Assembly (NCBI GenBank): GCA_002256345.1
Contig: NKIY01000012.1
Coordinates: forward strand, 1 to 64,000
Reading direction: 5' to 3'
Length of the DNA: 64,000 bases
Origin: Bradyrhizobiaceae bacterium PARB1
GTDB lineage: Bacteria; Pseudomonadota; Alphaproteobacteria; Rhizobiales; Xanthobacteraceae
Shown piece after piece: positions 10,515 to 20,300 of this stretch; within the stretch, counting starts at the first letter, position 1; every line of letters starts with the position of its first letter. The notes under the pieces are model-generated. The model saw only the letters and a list, made by a program, of their open reading frames with translations. It did no database searches and was not told where the DNA came from. Made by a program: the position numbers and the translations under genes.

Positions 10515-11234
10515 TTGGAAGTCGGGCAAGTTTGAGCTGAATGTCCGAAGGCAGGACACGTGATCTCCGCCGGCACGGGGGTGGCTCAGCGTTTCAATTT
10601 TCTATGGCGGTCGGCGACGATCCGACCGCTTTCATGTCCGCTTCTGGCGCCCAGCAATGCTCGCTTTGTGCCAGACGTCGGCGATGCTCTTCGGCGCGTG
10701 CCTCAGACCGAAGCAAGCCCAATGATCCGATCTTGCAGACGTTCGAGTTCGTATCGGCATCGATAGAGAGCCTGTCCATATGTGGCGAGGCCACTTAATA
10801 ATGTCCTCGATCGATTCCTAAGTCGTTGACTTTGTTGGAAGCAAAAACGAGTTCGGCGCGAAAATTTGACCCAGAACCCCTATATCGCTGTCCCTGATTG
10901 AAAACGGGCCAAGGGGGACCAATCAACGGCCTCATTGAGCGCCGTCGGCACACTGCAAAGGCAGGGTATGAAATTCAGCGGGGGCAAGCGTCCAGCTCGA
11001 AACATGCTTGGAGCTACTTCCGGATGCGGCGTCGTCGATCCCATCGTGACAAGCGCCCAGAAAGCCGTTCTAACGCAAACAAAGCTGCGATCTCAGGGGT
11101 ACGGCTTTCAGCCGACGGCTATACTGCCCTGGCAGATTTGGTTGCTGCGGCCTCAAACCGCTTCTGCCGCAGAAGCGTGTGTGCAAGACGGATCGTCCGT
11201 TACTGTCGTTGGCGGCTAATTGCTGGAAACGCCG
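10515..11234. other. gene-poor spacer after giant protein 1
   Basis: About 720 bases with no frame I can support as an intact gene. One plus-strand frame (10935-11219) ends in an Ala/Ser-rich segment followed by ACVQDGSSVTVVGG, which resembles the start of the passenger in some autotransporters, but it stops there. The minus strand near 10690-10795 has short broken frames that look like old coding sequence. I see no rho-independent terminator and no insertion-sequence ends. Confidence 0.5.
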
Positions 11235-11933
11235 CTACATCGTGTTGATCTTCGACATGTACGCCGAGACGAGATGATCGCCGCATCTCTCATCGGCTTT
11301 CTGTTGAAACCGACGACGCGCATACGCTGTCGCGGGACCGCCGCCGCGGAGATGGACAATGACGGCAAGGTCTTCTTCCTGCTTCGGCGTCGCCGATACA
11401 ATACCCGTTCGTGTAAGGACGGCGGCAAGATTCCGATCCAGATAGATTGATGCCAACTCCACGGCGTGGCTTGGCATGACGCGGATGTAAGGACCGACTC
11501 CACAGCCTATATCCGTTACCTCTTTCTCGCGTATGCAGTATCTTACGACTTCCGCATAATTGGGATCGGTTGTTTGAAAAAGCCCGACTGCCGACGACGC
11601 CCGTTGGTAGATCTCGAACGGATTGTAGCTGAACCGCCATCGCCAATAGGTTGGCTCGAGAAGGTTGCCCGCGCTTTCGGTTTGCGCGATTGCTGCCAGC
11701 AGCTCCGGCGTGGCAGGATCTTCCGTGGCAGGATCTTCGAGAGAACAGAATCGATCCAATTCACTGCCGATAACCTGACATCTGACTGTAACACACTCCG
11801 CATAGGTTGATCTGGTGTTGTGTGACGATACTGTAAAATTTGATGGCGGATTTGTTGGAGGCAGGAAGTCAGCCGTCGGAGTGGGTCCGTAACTTGACGT
11901 TGGTTTCGGCGCTGTTCCTAAATTTGCTGTCAT
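11235..11933 (-). CDS. lytic transglycosylase-like (SLT fold) protein, start uncertain
   Basis: The core reads LLAAIAQTESAGN, then SSAVGLFQTTDPNY, matching the SLT/lysozyme-like pattern of a catalytic glutamate in a helix followed by a G-L-F/M-Q segment. Such enzymes cut peptidoglycan, often to let large secretion machines pass. It carries several cysteines. The frame stays open to 12044, but the upstream part is antisense to the divergent STN gene and looks non-coding. No signal peptide is visible, so the gene may be 5'-truncated or start near 11765. A perfect 15-bp tandem duplication (11709-11738) adds a repeated EDPAT. It sits between giant protein 1 and the next regulatory cassette and has no counterpart in the second cassette. 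A role in export of the giants is inference. Confidence 0.6.
   Translation of the reverse strand: MTANLGTAPKPTSSYGPTPTADFLPPTNPPSNFTVSSHNTRSTYAECVTVRCQVIGSELDRFCSLEDPATEDPATPELLAAIAQTESAGNLLEPTYWRWRFSYNPFEIYQRASSAVGLFQTTDPNYAEVVRYCIREKEVTDIGCGVGPYIRVMPSHAVELASIYLDRNLAAVLTRTGIVSATPKQEEDLAVIVHLRGGGPATAYARRRFQQKADERCGDHLVSAYMSKINTM
11709..11738. repeat. 15-bp perfect tandem duplication in the SLT-like gene
   Basis: Two adjacent identical copies of CGTGGCAGGATCTTC (11709-11723 and 11724-11738). The duplication is in frame and gives two EDPAT units just before the SLT core. It probably arose by replication slippage. Confidence 0.85.
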
Positions 11934-12565
11934 GCCTGTTGCCGTCGGATCTCTGTGCAAGAGCAGAAAAATCAATCCGTTTCGATATCGCTGCTCAACC
12001 GCTGGCTTCCGCGCTTGAAACGTACAGTGTGGTAACCAGAACACAGGTCGTCTACAACGCCAAGCTTACGAATGGGCGTCAGGCTGTTGCCATCGAAGGC
12101 GTATATACGCCGGGAGTCGCTCTTGCGCTCCTTTTGCAGGGCTCCGGTCTCGCTCCTCGTTACATGGCGCAAGATGCAGTCGTCCTCGTTCCGGTACCGA
12201 AAACGTCTCTACTGGTTGACGCGGCGTCGGCTGCGCTCGCCATGCGCTACTATGCACTGATACAGGCTCGCATGTTGCGAGCTCTGTGCGTCGATGGCCG
12301 AGCCCGTCCGGAAAACTATCGATTTGCGCTCAGTTTTTGGATCGGTCCCGATGGCCGGTTAGGGCGTGTGGTGTTGTTGGACACGACGGGAGAGGCGGAA
12401 CGCGATGCCGCTATCGAGCAAGTCATAGGGCGGGTCTCGATCGGTGAACCGCCGCCTACCGGCTTCGCACAGCCGGTGACGCTCGTGATCTCACCAGCAA
12501 CACCGTCGGAACAGTCGGAGTGTCAATCGGCTTTGGTCGAGCGGCCGATCAGGGCATCGCGATGA
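11843..12565 (+). CDS. exported STN-domain / TonB_C-like signalling protein 1
   Basis: 240 residues from the ATG at 11843 (a TTG one codon upstream is less likely). A hydrophobic export segment lies at about residues 17-35. Residues ~45-112 match the secretin/TonB short N-terminal (STN) pattern, with FDIAAQPLASALETYS near its start. Residues ~135-225 resemble a TonB C-terminal domain (RYYALIQ; FWIGPDGRLG; PPPTGFAQPVTL). In known surface signalling the STN domain is the periplasmic N-terminal plug of a TonB receptor and contacts FecR; here it is a free-standing protein with no barrel. Its stop overlaps the sigma-factor start (ATGA, 12562-12565), which indicates translational coupling. It is paralogous to the gene at 27775. 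A periplasmic input component for FecR is inferred. Confidence 0.8.
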   Translation: MADLLEAGSQPSEWVRNLTLVSALFLNLLSCLLPSDLCARAEKSIRFDIAAQPLASALETYSVVTRTQVVYNAKLTNGRQAVAIEGVYTPGVALALLLQGSGLAPRYMAQDAVVLVPVPKTSLLVDAASAALAMRYYALIQARMLRALCVDGRARPENYRFALSFWIGPDGRLGRVVLLDTTGEAERDAAIEQVIGRVSIGEPPPTGFAQPVTLVISPATPSEQSECQSALVERPIRASR

Positions 12566-13149
12566 CCGCCCGCCGATCGTCCGGCCTCGGCCGCGTCTTC
12601 TTGGAACGCTACGACAATCTAAAGGCCCGGCTGACACGCCGTCTCGGTTCGGCGGATCTGGCCGGTGACGTCATGCAGGACACCTGGCTGCGGCTGCAGG
12701 ATACGGGCAGCACGGCCAGCGTGCGGCAGTCGGATGCCTATCTGTATACGATCGCGATCAACATTGCCCGCGACCGCCTGCGCGCCGAGGCGCGGCGCTT
12801 GACCACCGACGAGGTCGAGGCCCTGATCGAGGTGCCGGATGATGCGCCCGATCAGATGCAGATTGCCGAAGACCGGTCGGAATGGCGTCTTCTGGAAACG
12901 ATCATGTTGGAACTTCCGCCGCGCCGGCGCGACATCCTGCTTGCGGCCCGTCTGGACGACATGCCGCGGGCGGAAATCGCAAAGCGATTCGGGATTTCCG
13001 TGCGCCTGGTCCAGCGCGAATTGTTGGAAGCCCAGGATTATTGCGCGGCGCGTTTGAACCGGTCAACTTTGTTCACATCGCGCCCGGTCGAGACGTCTCC
13101 TATACGAGAGGTCGCCGCTGCCAGATTCGCGCGTGACCGCAAGGACTGA
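12562..13149 (+). CDS. FecI-type ECF RNA polymerase sigma factor 1
   Basis: 195 residues from the ATG at 12562, which overlaps the upstream TGA; the frame extends to a GTG at 12520 but the coupled ATG is preferred. Sigma region 2 is at residues ~15-78 (DLAGDVMQDTWLRL, then AYLYTIAINIARDRLR). Region 4 is at ~112-165 (ELPPRRRDILLAARLDDMP, then a helix-turn-helix around EIAKRFGISVRLVQREL). The length is normal for the FecI group. It overlaps the downstream fecR-like gene by one base (TGATG, 13147-13151). The target is probably its own cassette and/or the giant gene downstream, by analogy with FecI/FecR. Residues 15-46 are closely similar to the paralogue at 28461, so the two factors share ancestry and could cross-talk. 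Confidence 0.9.
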   Translation: MTARRSSGLGRVFLERYDNLKARLTRRLGSADLAGDVMQDTWLRLQDTGSTASVRQSDAYLYTIAINIARDRLRAEARRLTTDEVEALIEVPDDAPDQMQIAEDRSEWRLLETIMLELPPRRRDILLAARLDDMPRAEIAKRFGISVRLVQRELLEAQDYCAARLNRSTLFTSRPVETSPIREVAAARFARDRKD

Positions 13150-14141
13150 TGTCAGACCCGTTTGCCGATATGGATGCCCTGGACCGCGAAGCTCATCGCT
13201 GGCTGACGCTCTTGCTGTCGGGCGAGGCGAGCACGGTCGATGCGGATGCTTTGCGTCTCTGGCGCCATCAAAGCCCCGCGCATGAGCAGGCCTTCCTGCG
13301 CGCTCGCAAACGCTGGCGCGACTACGGGCGTGCGGGTGAGGCGCTGTTGGCAAAGGGCGCGCGCGCATCCTGGCGATCGCCAAAGCCCGTATTTTCGAAG
13401 CCTGTGCTCAGCCGTCGCACCATGATCGGCGGTGCCGCGGTCGGCAGCATGGCGGCCACGGCCGCCTATCTCATGATCAGGCCTCCGCTCGGCCTGTGGC
13501 CGTCTTTGTCGGAATTCGCGGCCGATTATCGGACCGGGACCGGCGAGCAGCGCGACATTGCGCTGGCAAACGATCTGTCGATCCGCCTCAATACGCAAAC
13601 CAGCCTGATGGCTCCGTCACCCAGCGGCGGTATCGACAAGTTTGAGCTGATCTCCGGCGAGGCGTCATTTGCCCGGCTGGTCGATGCGAACCGGACGTTG
13701 AATGTGATTGCCGCAGGCGGTCTGAGTAAGACCAGGAATGGCCGCTTCGATGTGCGGAATATCGATGCCCAAGTCTGCGTGACATGCGTTTCGGGGGAGG
13801 TCGAGGTGGTGCTCGGCGCTGCGTCGGCGGTGATCGGCCCTGGCCAGCAGCTCCGCTACGGCGCTGGCGAGCTGCAGGCGGCGCGCGCCACGGATATCGG
13901 CGTCAGCACCGCGTGGCAGGATGGATATCTGGTGTTCCGATCGACGCCGCTGTCGGATGTGGTGACTGAAATCAATCGCTATCGTCCCGGCAGAGTGGTG
14001 CTCGTCAACGCCGAGCTGGCCACGAATCTCGTCAACGGACGATTTGAAATCCGGCGCACCGCCGAGGTGCTGCAATGGATCGAACAGGCCTTCGGCGTCA
14101 AAGGCCGCGTGCTGCCGGGCGGTGTTGTCTTGCTCGGATAG
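13149..14141 (+). CDS. FecR-type transmembrane sigma regulator 1
   Basis: 330 residues. The order is an N-terminal DUF4880-like cytoplasmic segment (residues ~14-60, with W18, W38 and W56), a twin-arginine-like SRRTMIGG at 88-95 leading into one membrane helix (~91-110), a FecR beta domain (~125-235), and a C-terminal STN-like segment (~265-330, LSDVVTEINRYRPGRVVLVN). FecR proteins hold or activate the partner ECF factor and receive the signal from an STN domain in the periplasm; E. coli FecR is known to need the Tat pathway. The start codon overlaps the sigma-factor stop. 190 bases separate it from the giant gene. Confidence 0.9.
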   Translation: MSDPFADMDALDREAHRWLTLLLSGEASTVDADALRLWRHQSPAHEQAFLRARKRWRDYGRAGEALLAKGARASWRSPKPVFSKPVLSRRTMIGGAAVGSMAATAAYLMIRPPLGLWPSLSEFAADYRTGTGEQRDIALANDLSIRLNTQTSLMAPSPSGGIDKFELISGEASFARLVDANRTLNVIAAGGLSKTRNGRFDVRNIDAQVCVTCVSGEVEVVLGAASAVIGPGQQLRYGAGELQAARATDIGVSTAWQDGYLVFRSTPLSDVVTEINRYRPGRVVLVNAELATNLVNGRFEIRRTAEVLQWIEQAFGVKGRVLPGGVVLLG

Positions 14142-14204
14142 TCGATCTTTTTCCGTCCTGTCCGAGCCGGAAGGTCGCAGTCGGCCCGCGGTTGCAATCG
14201 TGCA

Positions 14205-14222
14205 CCGACAACAAGTGAAAAA
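14205..14222 (+). promoter_or_regulatory. shared upstream element before giant gene 2
   Basis: CCGACAACA at 14205-14213 followed closely by an A-rich/ATTT run, 119 bases before the giant-gene ATG. The same nonamer followed by a GAAA-ATTT-like run occurs before giant gene 3 at 30083. A role in sigma or regulator recognition is inference from recurrence only. Confidence 0.25.
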
Positions 14223-14331
14223 TTTCTTGCCGCGGCTGTTCAGATTGGGCGGGCGGGCGTCGTCTCCAGATTGAACCCCTGTGTGCGATCCCACGATCGC
14301 CCGCGGTCACGTCTCTGTCTGAGAAGCGCCC

Positions 14332-17300
14332 ATGTTGATGCGAAATGTTGCCCTCGGTTTTGCTCCGATCCGCTCCAATCTCGGGCGGCATTTGTTGTCG
14401 GCAACCGTGAGCGGCATTGCGTTACTCGCCGTCAATTCCGCGGTCTATGGCCGTGCGCTCAATGGCGGCAGCGGCGACGGTGCCGTATCGGCGCCGAATA
14501 TCGCGGCCGACGCGGCGACGCAGGCGGCCGCAAGGGCTGCTGCGGCGGCGCGGCAGACGCAGGACTCGCTGGCGCAGGCGGCGCGCGCGGTGCAGAACAT
14601 GCAGGCCGTGCAAGCGGCTGCGCGTGCGGCGGCGGCCGCTGCGCAATCGGCCGTGCCCAACGGTCTCGGTGCCGGCGGACTCGATGCGATCCGCGGCGCC
14701 AGCACCTGGATCGGCGCCCTCGACCCGACCCAAAGCATGGATGGCAACGGCCAGACTCAGGTCAATATCCGCCAGCTGACCCAGCAGGCTATCCTGAACT
14801 GGCAGAGCTTCAATGTCGGCGCGCGTACCACGCTGACCTTCGATCAGGGCGGCAATGCGAACTGGGTTGCGCTCAACCGCGTCACCGGGACATCGACGGC
14901 GCCGAGCCAGATTCTCGGCAACATCAAGGCCGACGGCCATGTCTACGTTATCAATCAAAGCGGCATCATCTTTGGCGGCAACAGCCAAGTGAATGTTGGC
15001 TCGCTGATCGCGTCAACAGCGGCAATTTCGCCCGAGCAATTTGTGAAGAACGGTATCTTCAGCGAAGCGAGCGGCAGTAACTATCTCGCAAGCTTCACTG
15101 GAGCGACCAAGGCGGTGATGGTCGAAGCCGGAGCGACGATCGCAACACGCGCGCCAAGCTCGGTGACGTCGGGCGGCGGCTATGTGCTGATGATCGGCAG
15201 TGAGGTCACCAATGCCGGTTCGATTGCGACGCCGCGCGGCCAGACGCTGCTCGCCGCCGGTGACAGTTTCGTGCTGCGCCGCGGCCTCGGCACCGACGTC
15301 AACAAGAGCTCGACCACGCGCGGCATCGAACTGTTGCCGCAGATCGCCGCGAACAGCGTGAACGGCCTCGTGCGCAACAGCGGCCTCGTTTTCGCCCAGC
15401 AGGGCGATATCACGCTGGCCGGTCGCACGCTCGAACAGACCGGTACGTTGATCGCGACCACTTCGGTGAATGCCCGCGGTACCGTGCATTTGCTCAACAG
15501 TGCGTCAGACAACAAAGGCAGCGTCACGCTTACCGCCGGGAGCCTGACCACGGTGCTGCCTGAACTCGGCAGCACGGAAACGGCGCTGGACAGCCAGCGC
15601 CAGACGCTGGTCGATGCCTCCGGCGATGCCAACAAACTTCGCGCTCAGGACATTCTCGGTTTCGACAATCTGTCGGTGCTGGCCGATCGTCAGGACCAGT
15701 CGCGCATCGAGATCGTCACCGGCGGCACCATCACCTTCAAGGGTGGCTCGGTGACCGCCGCACAAGGCGGCCAGATCGCGACCTCCGCGACCAAGCAGAT
15801 CGTCACTGAAGATGGCGCCCGGCTCGATGTCTCCGGCCTGCGCAATGTCACGCTGGCGATGGAGAGCAACAATATCAAGATCAACCTGCAGGGCAACGAA
15901 CTGCGGGACTCGCCGCAGAACCGCGATTCCGAGGCGCTAAAGAACAACGACGTCTGGATCGATGTGCGCGCGCTGACTTTGGTTGCGGCGAAGGACAAGG
16001 TCTATGACAGTGATCGTTACTACACCAAAGGCGGCCTGATCGAGGTCGGTGGCTATCTCGCCAACACCGCGCATACGATCGGCGAGTGGGTGGCCGTGGC
16101 CGGCACCATCACGCTGGATTCCAAAGAGGTGATCGCCGCGCGGGGGGCGGTGTTCGATATTTCCGGCGGTTCGCTCGATTATGCCGGCGGCTGGATCCGC
16201 TCCACTAACCTGATCGGCAGCGACGGGCGACGCTATTCCGTGGACAATGCACCGGCCGATCTGCGCTTCCGCGGCTTTGCCGGCGGCTTTGTGCGCACGC
16301 ATAATATCCAGGGCAAAGAGTCCGAAAACCTCACCGAAGTCTGGACCACGATCTTCGATCGCGGCCGGACATCGCTACGCTGGGAAGATGGCTATAGCGT
16401 CGGTCGCGATGCCGGCCGGCTGATCCTGTCAGCGCCGACGGCGTCGTTCCAGGCCAGTATCGTCGCGGATACGGTGACCGGCGAGCGTCAGACGACGAAG
16501 CGCGCTGCAGCGACGATGGACGGCTACAAGCTGACGCAGACGACCGTCGCACAGAATGGCACGCTGGCACTCGGGCGTTATGATGCCACGGGCCGACTCA
16601 ATCTCTACAATTCGGATGTGCGTATCACCGATGCGGCAAGCGGCGGCGAGGCGAACACCGTCTGGTTCGATGCCAAACAGCTGAGCGCGCAAAATCTCGG
16701 CGGGCTCGATCTCGGCACCCGCGGCAAGATCACCATCGATGGCGATCTCAAACTCGCCCAGGGCGCGGATGTGAAGTTGATCGCGCCGGTGATCGAAGTC
16801 GCTGCGCATGTCACCGCGCAGAGCGGTTCGTTCGGCACGACAAATGCTTTCCGTGCGCCGAGTATGCCGAGCGACGAAATCCTGCTGCAAGGCGGGCGGT
16901 CGGAAGTGGTCCTGTCCGCCGGTGCCACGATCGACCTGAGCGGAGCATGGGTCAATCAGGCGGCAGACATGGAGGCGCGCGGCCACGCTTTCGTCGATGG
17001 CGGCGCGGTGTCGCTGGTCTCGTCGGGTAACGTGACGCTCGCCAGTGGCGGCATGATCGATGTCTCGTCGGGTGGTGCGTTGGCACGTGGCGGCAAGCTC
17101 ACCGGCGGCAAAGGCGGCAATGTTGCGCTGAGAGCCGAGGCTCTCGGTTCGTCGCGCGGCGGTCGTGTCAAGCTGGATGGCGAAATCCGCGGCTACGGCG
17201 TCAACGGCGGCGGCAAGCTCGACATCGAAACCGGCGGCAGGATCGTGATCGGTGCCTCTGCCGACGCAAGCATGCTGCTTCTCGATCCGAAACTGTTCAG

Positions 17301-20300
17301 GACCGGCTTTGCGAGCTACGCCGTGAACGGCCATGGCGGCGTGACGGTCTCCGCAGGTACGCATGTCGATGTGGCGATGCCGGTGCTGCGGCCTGCGGCC
17401 GGTGCGATGGCAGTCGCCAGCGATGCCGCTTCGCGCTCGGCATTCGAATTGTGGACGCAACCGCTTTATCTCGAAAATCCGATGAAGGGCACGCTGACCC
17501 AGCGCAGCGGCGCCAGTCTGACGCTGCAGGCAAACTGGGCGCCGGCGCAGACGGCGGAAATCGATGCGGCCAGCGTCGTGCTCGAAACCGGATCGGCGAT
17601 CAGTGTCGATCCCGGCCAGAAGATCGGCATCGCCGCGCTCGGCCAGATCACCGTCGATGGCCGGCTGACTGCCAGCGGCGGCGGAATCGCCATTGATCAT
17701 CTGATCGGGCTGCAATTCTACGATCAGCGCGTTCATAACCGCTCGATCTGGATCGGCGACAATGCCGTCCTCGACGTCGCCGCACGTGCCGTCACGGCGA
17801 CCGATGCAAGCGGCCGCTCCTACGGCATCGTCCGGAATGGCGGCACCATCGCCATCGGCGGCAGCCCTGATTTCGACGACGCGACGCTCACCAAGGCGGC
17901 GGATTCCTTCGTCGTCATCCGTGCCGGTGCGCTGCTGGATGCGTCGGGCACGCAGGCCTCCATCGACCTTCCCGCCGCCGACCTCTCGAAGTCGTCGGCG
18001 CCCGTCAATGTCGCTAGCGATGGCGGCACCATCGGCTTGCAGTCGGCCAATGGGCTTGTGCTTGACGGCATGCTCCGCGCCGCAGCCGGCGGCGCGGGCG
18101 CAGCGGGCGGAACGCTGAAGCTCGCGCTCACCGGGGCGGTATATCTCAACTCGCCGAAGCCGGATGCGGCGGTGCTGACACCCCGCGAAATTGCCGTCGT
18201 GATGACGCAAGGCGGCCACACGATTCCGCGCGATATGCAGCCGAAAGACGCTGTTTTCGCCTACGGAAAAGCGCGTCTCGGCGTCGATCAGATCGCGGCG
18301 GGCGGCTTTGGAAATCTGGCGCTGCTGTCCAACGGCCTCGTCACTTTCGAAGATGGTATCAATCTGAATCTGGCGCAGAGCCTGCGCATTTTCGGAAACA
18401 TCGGCCTGGCCGAGGGCGGCGCAAGCGGCGCCCGCGTCCAGCTCGGCGCGTCCTATGTGGTGCTCGGACAAGCGCCGATGGCGTCGGGCGCAGCGGGTAA
18501 CAATGTGATATTGCCCGGCCTCGCGACCGCAACCGCCTCGCGTGACTACGACGGGGCGTATTTCGGCATCGTCGCCGATCTGATCGATGTCCGCCTGGGT
18601 GACTTCAGCGGAGCTCAGGGGACGCTGGAGGTGCCGGGAGGCGCGAATGCGCCGGCCTATCAGCGCGGCGGATTCCGCGACGTCGCGCTCACCAGCCGCG
18701 GCGATCTTCGCATGGTCAGCAATCCGGGCGGGCTTCGGGCGCGGCCAGGGCAGATCACATCGCTGCTCACCGCGCCGGGCGACCTGACGGTCACCGCGGC
18801 GCAGATCTATCCGGCGACGCGGACGGCGGCCCGGATCGAAGCGGGCGGAACGCTCAATATTGCCCGCATGTCGGGCACCGATCCCGCCATGCCCTATTCG
18901 GTGTTCGGCTCGCTGGCGCTGGAAGGCGCGGTGGTCAATCAGGGCGGCGTGATACGGGCACCGCTCGGCATGATCGCGGTCGGTCGTTCGCTCGATCAAA
19001 ATGTTGGCTTCAAGGGTTCGCAGACGAACCTTCTGGCCGGTAGCATCACTTCGGTCAGCGCGGCTGGATTGGTGCTTCCCTATGGCGGGACCATCGATGG
19101 CCTGACTTACAAATATGACGGCGCGGATCTGACACCAGCCGATGCGATCGGCACCGACATTCGCGGCTCGCTCACGCGTGGCGTCTCATTGCGCGGCCTT
19201 GCGATCGATGTCGATGGAGGAGCCGTCATCGATCTGTCTGGCGGCGGCCGGCTGCTCGGCGCAGGCTACTTCAGCGGCCGCGGCGGCTCGGTGAACATCC
19301 TCACCACTCAGCTGGTGAATGCCAATCCTGCATTTCGCTACAGCAGCGCCGGCAATGCGGTCTATGCCATCGTGCCCGGCTATTCCGGCTACGCGCCGGT
19401 CGGTGCGGAACAGGGGGCAGGGACGCCGGCGATCGGTCAGCAGGTCACGGTGCCAGCAGGCGTACCGGGGCTTCCCGCCGGCACTTACATCTTGATGCCG
19501 GCGAATTACGCACTGTTGCCCGGAGCCTTCCGTGTCGAGATCGGCGCGGGCGTCACCATGGATCGTGCGCCGGCGCGGACCGATATCGGCACCTATGTCA
19601 CCACCGGACATCTCGGCGTTGTCAATACCGGGCAGCGCGCGGCGTTGCCCAACCAACTGCTCATCACGCCGGGCGACAAGGTGCGCACGCATTCCGGCTA
19701 CAACGAGATGGACTACAATTCCTTCGTCACATCGGACGCAATCAGGCGCGGTTTCACACGCGGCATGATCACGTCGGATGCGAAGATGCTGGAATTGAAG
19801 CTGTCGCCGGGCGCCGGCATGTCCGGCACACCGGCGCTGGCGTTCGACGGCAAGGTGTTGTTCGCGCCCGAGGCGGGCAGCAAGGGTTATTCCGGCACGC
19901 TGTCCGTGCGCAGCGACGCCTTCAGTGAGATCGAGATCCTGGCGGCGGCCCAGAAACCGGTTCTGTCCGGCCAGGATGTGGCAATCTATGCCGATCAGCT
20001 CAACGCCTTCGGTGCTGGCCGCATGACCATTGGTGGCGGCGTGACGCTGGGCGGCGATGGACACTATGGTCGCAATGCGGTGTCGTTTGGCCTCGATGCG
20101 TCGAACAGCGTCGTGATCCGCTCCGGCGCAGTGCTGTCGGCGGGTGAGGTTTTCCTGGTCGCGAGCCAGGCAAACAGGGCGACCGGTCGCATCCTGATCG
20201 AGCAGGGCGCAACCATCACCACGCTGGGCCGCGGCGCGGTGCCGTTCGATTCCCGCGATGGCTTTATCTATAGTCCAGGCGATCAGTCCGTGTTCGCAGT

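Noticed and set aside
16429-18999. 856-residue open frame on the minus strand
   Set aside because: It lies wholly antisense to giant gene 2; Arg/His/Asp-rich with no domain or start signal, an artefact of high GC and repetitive codons.
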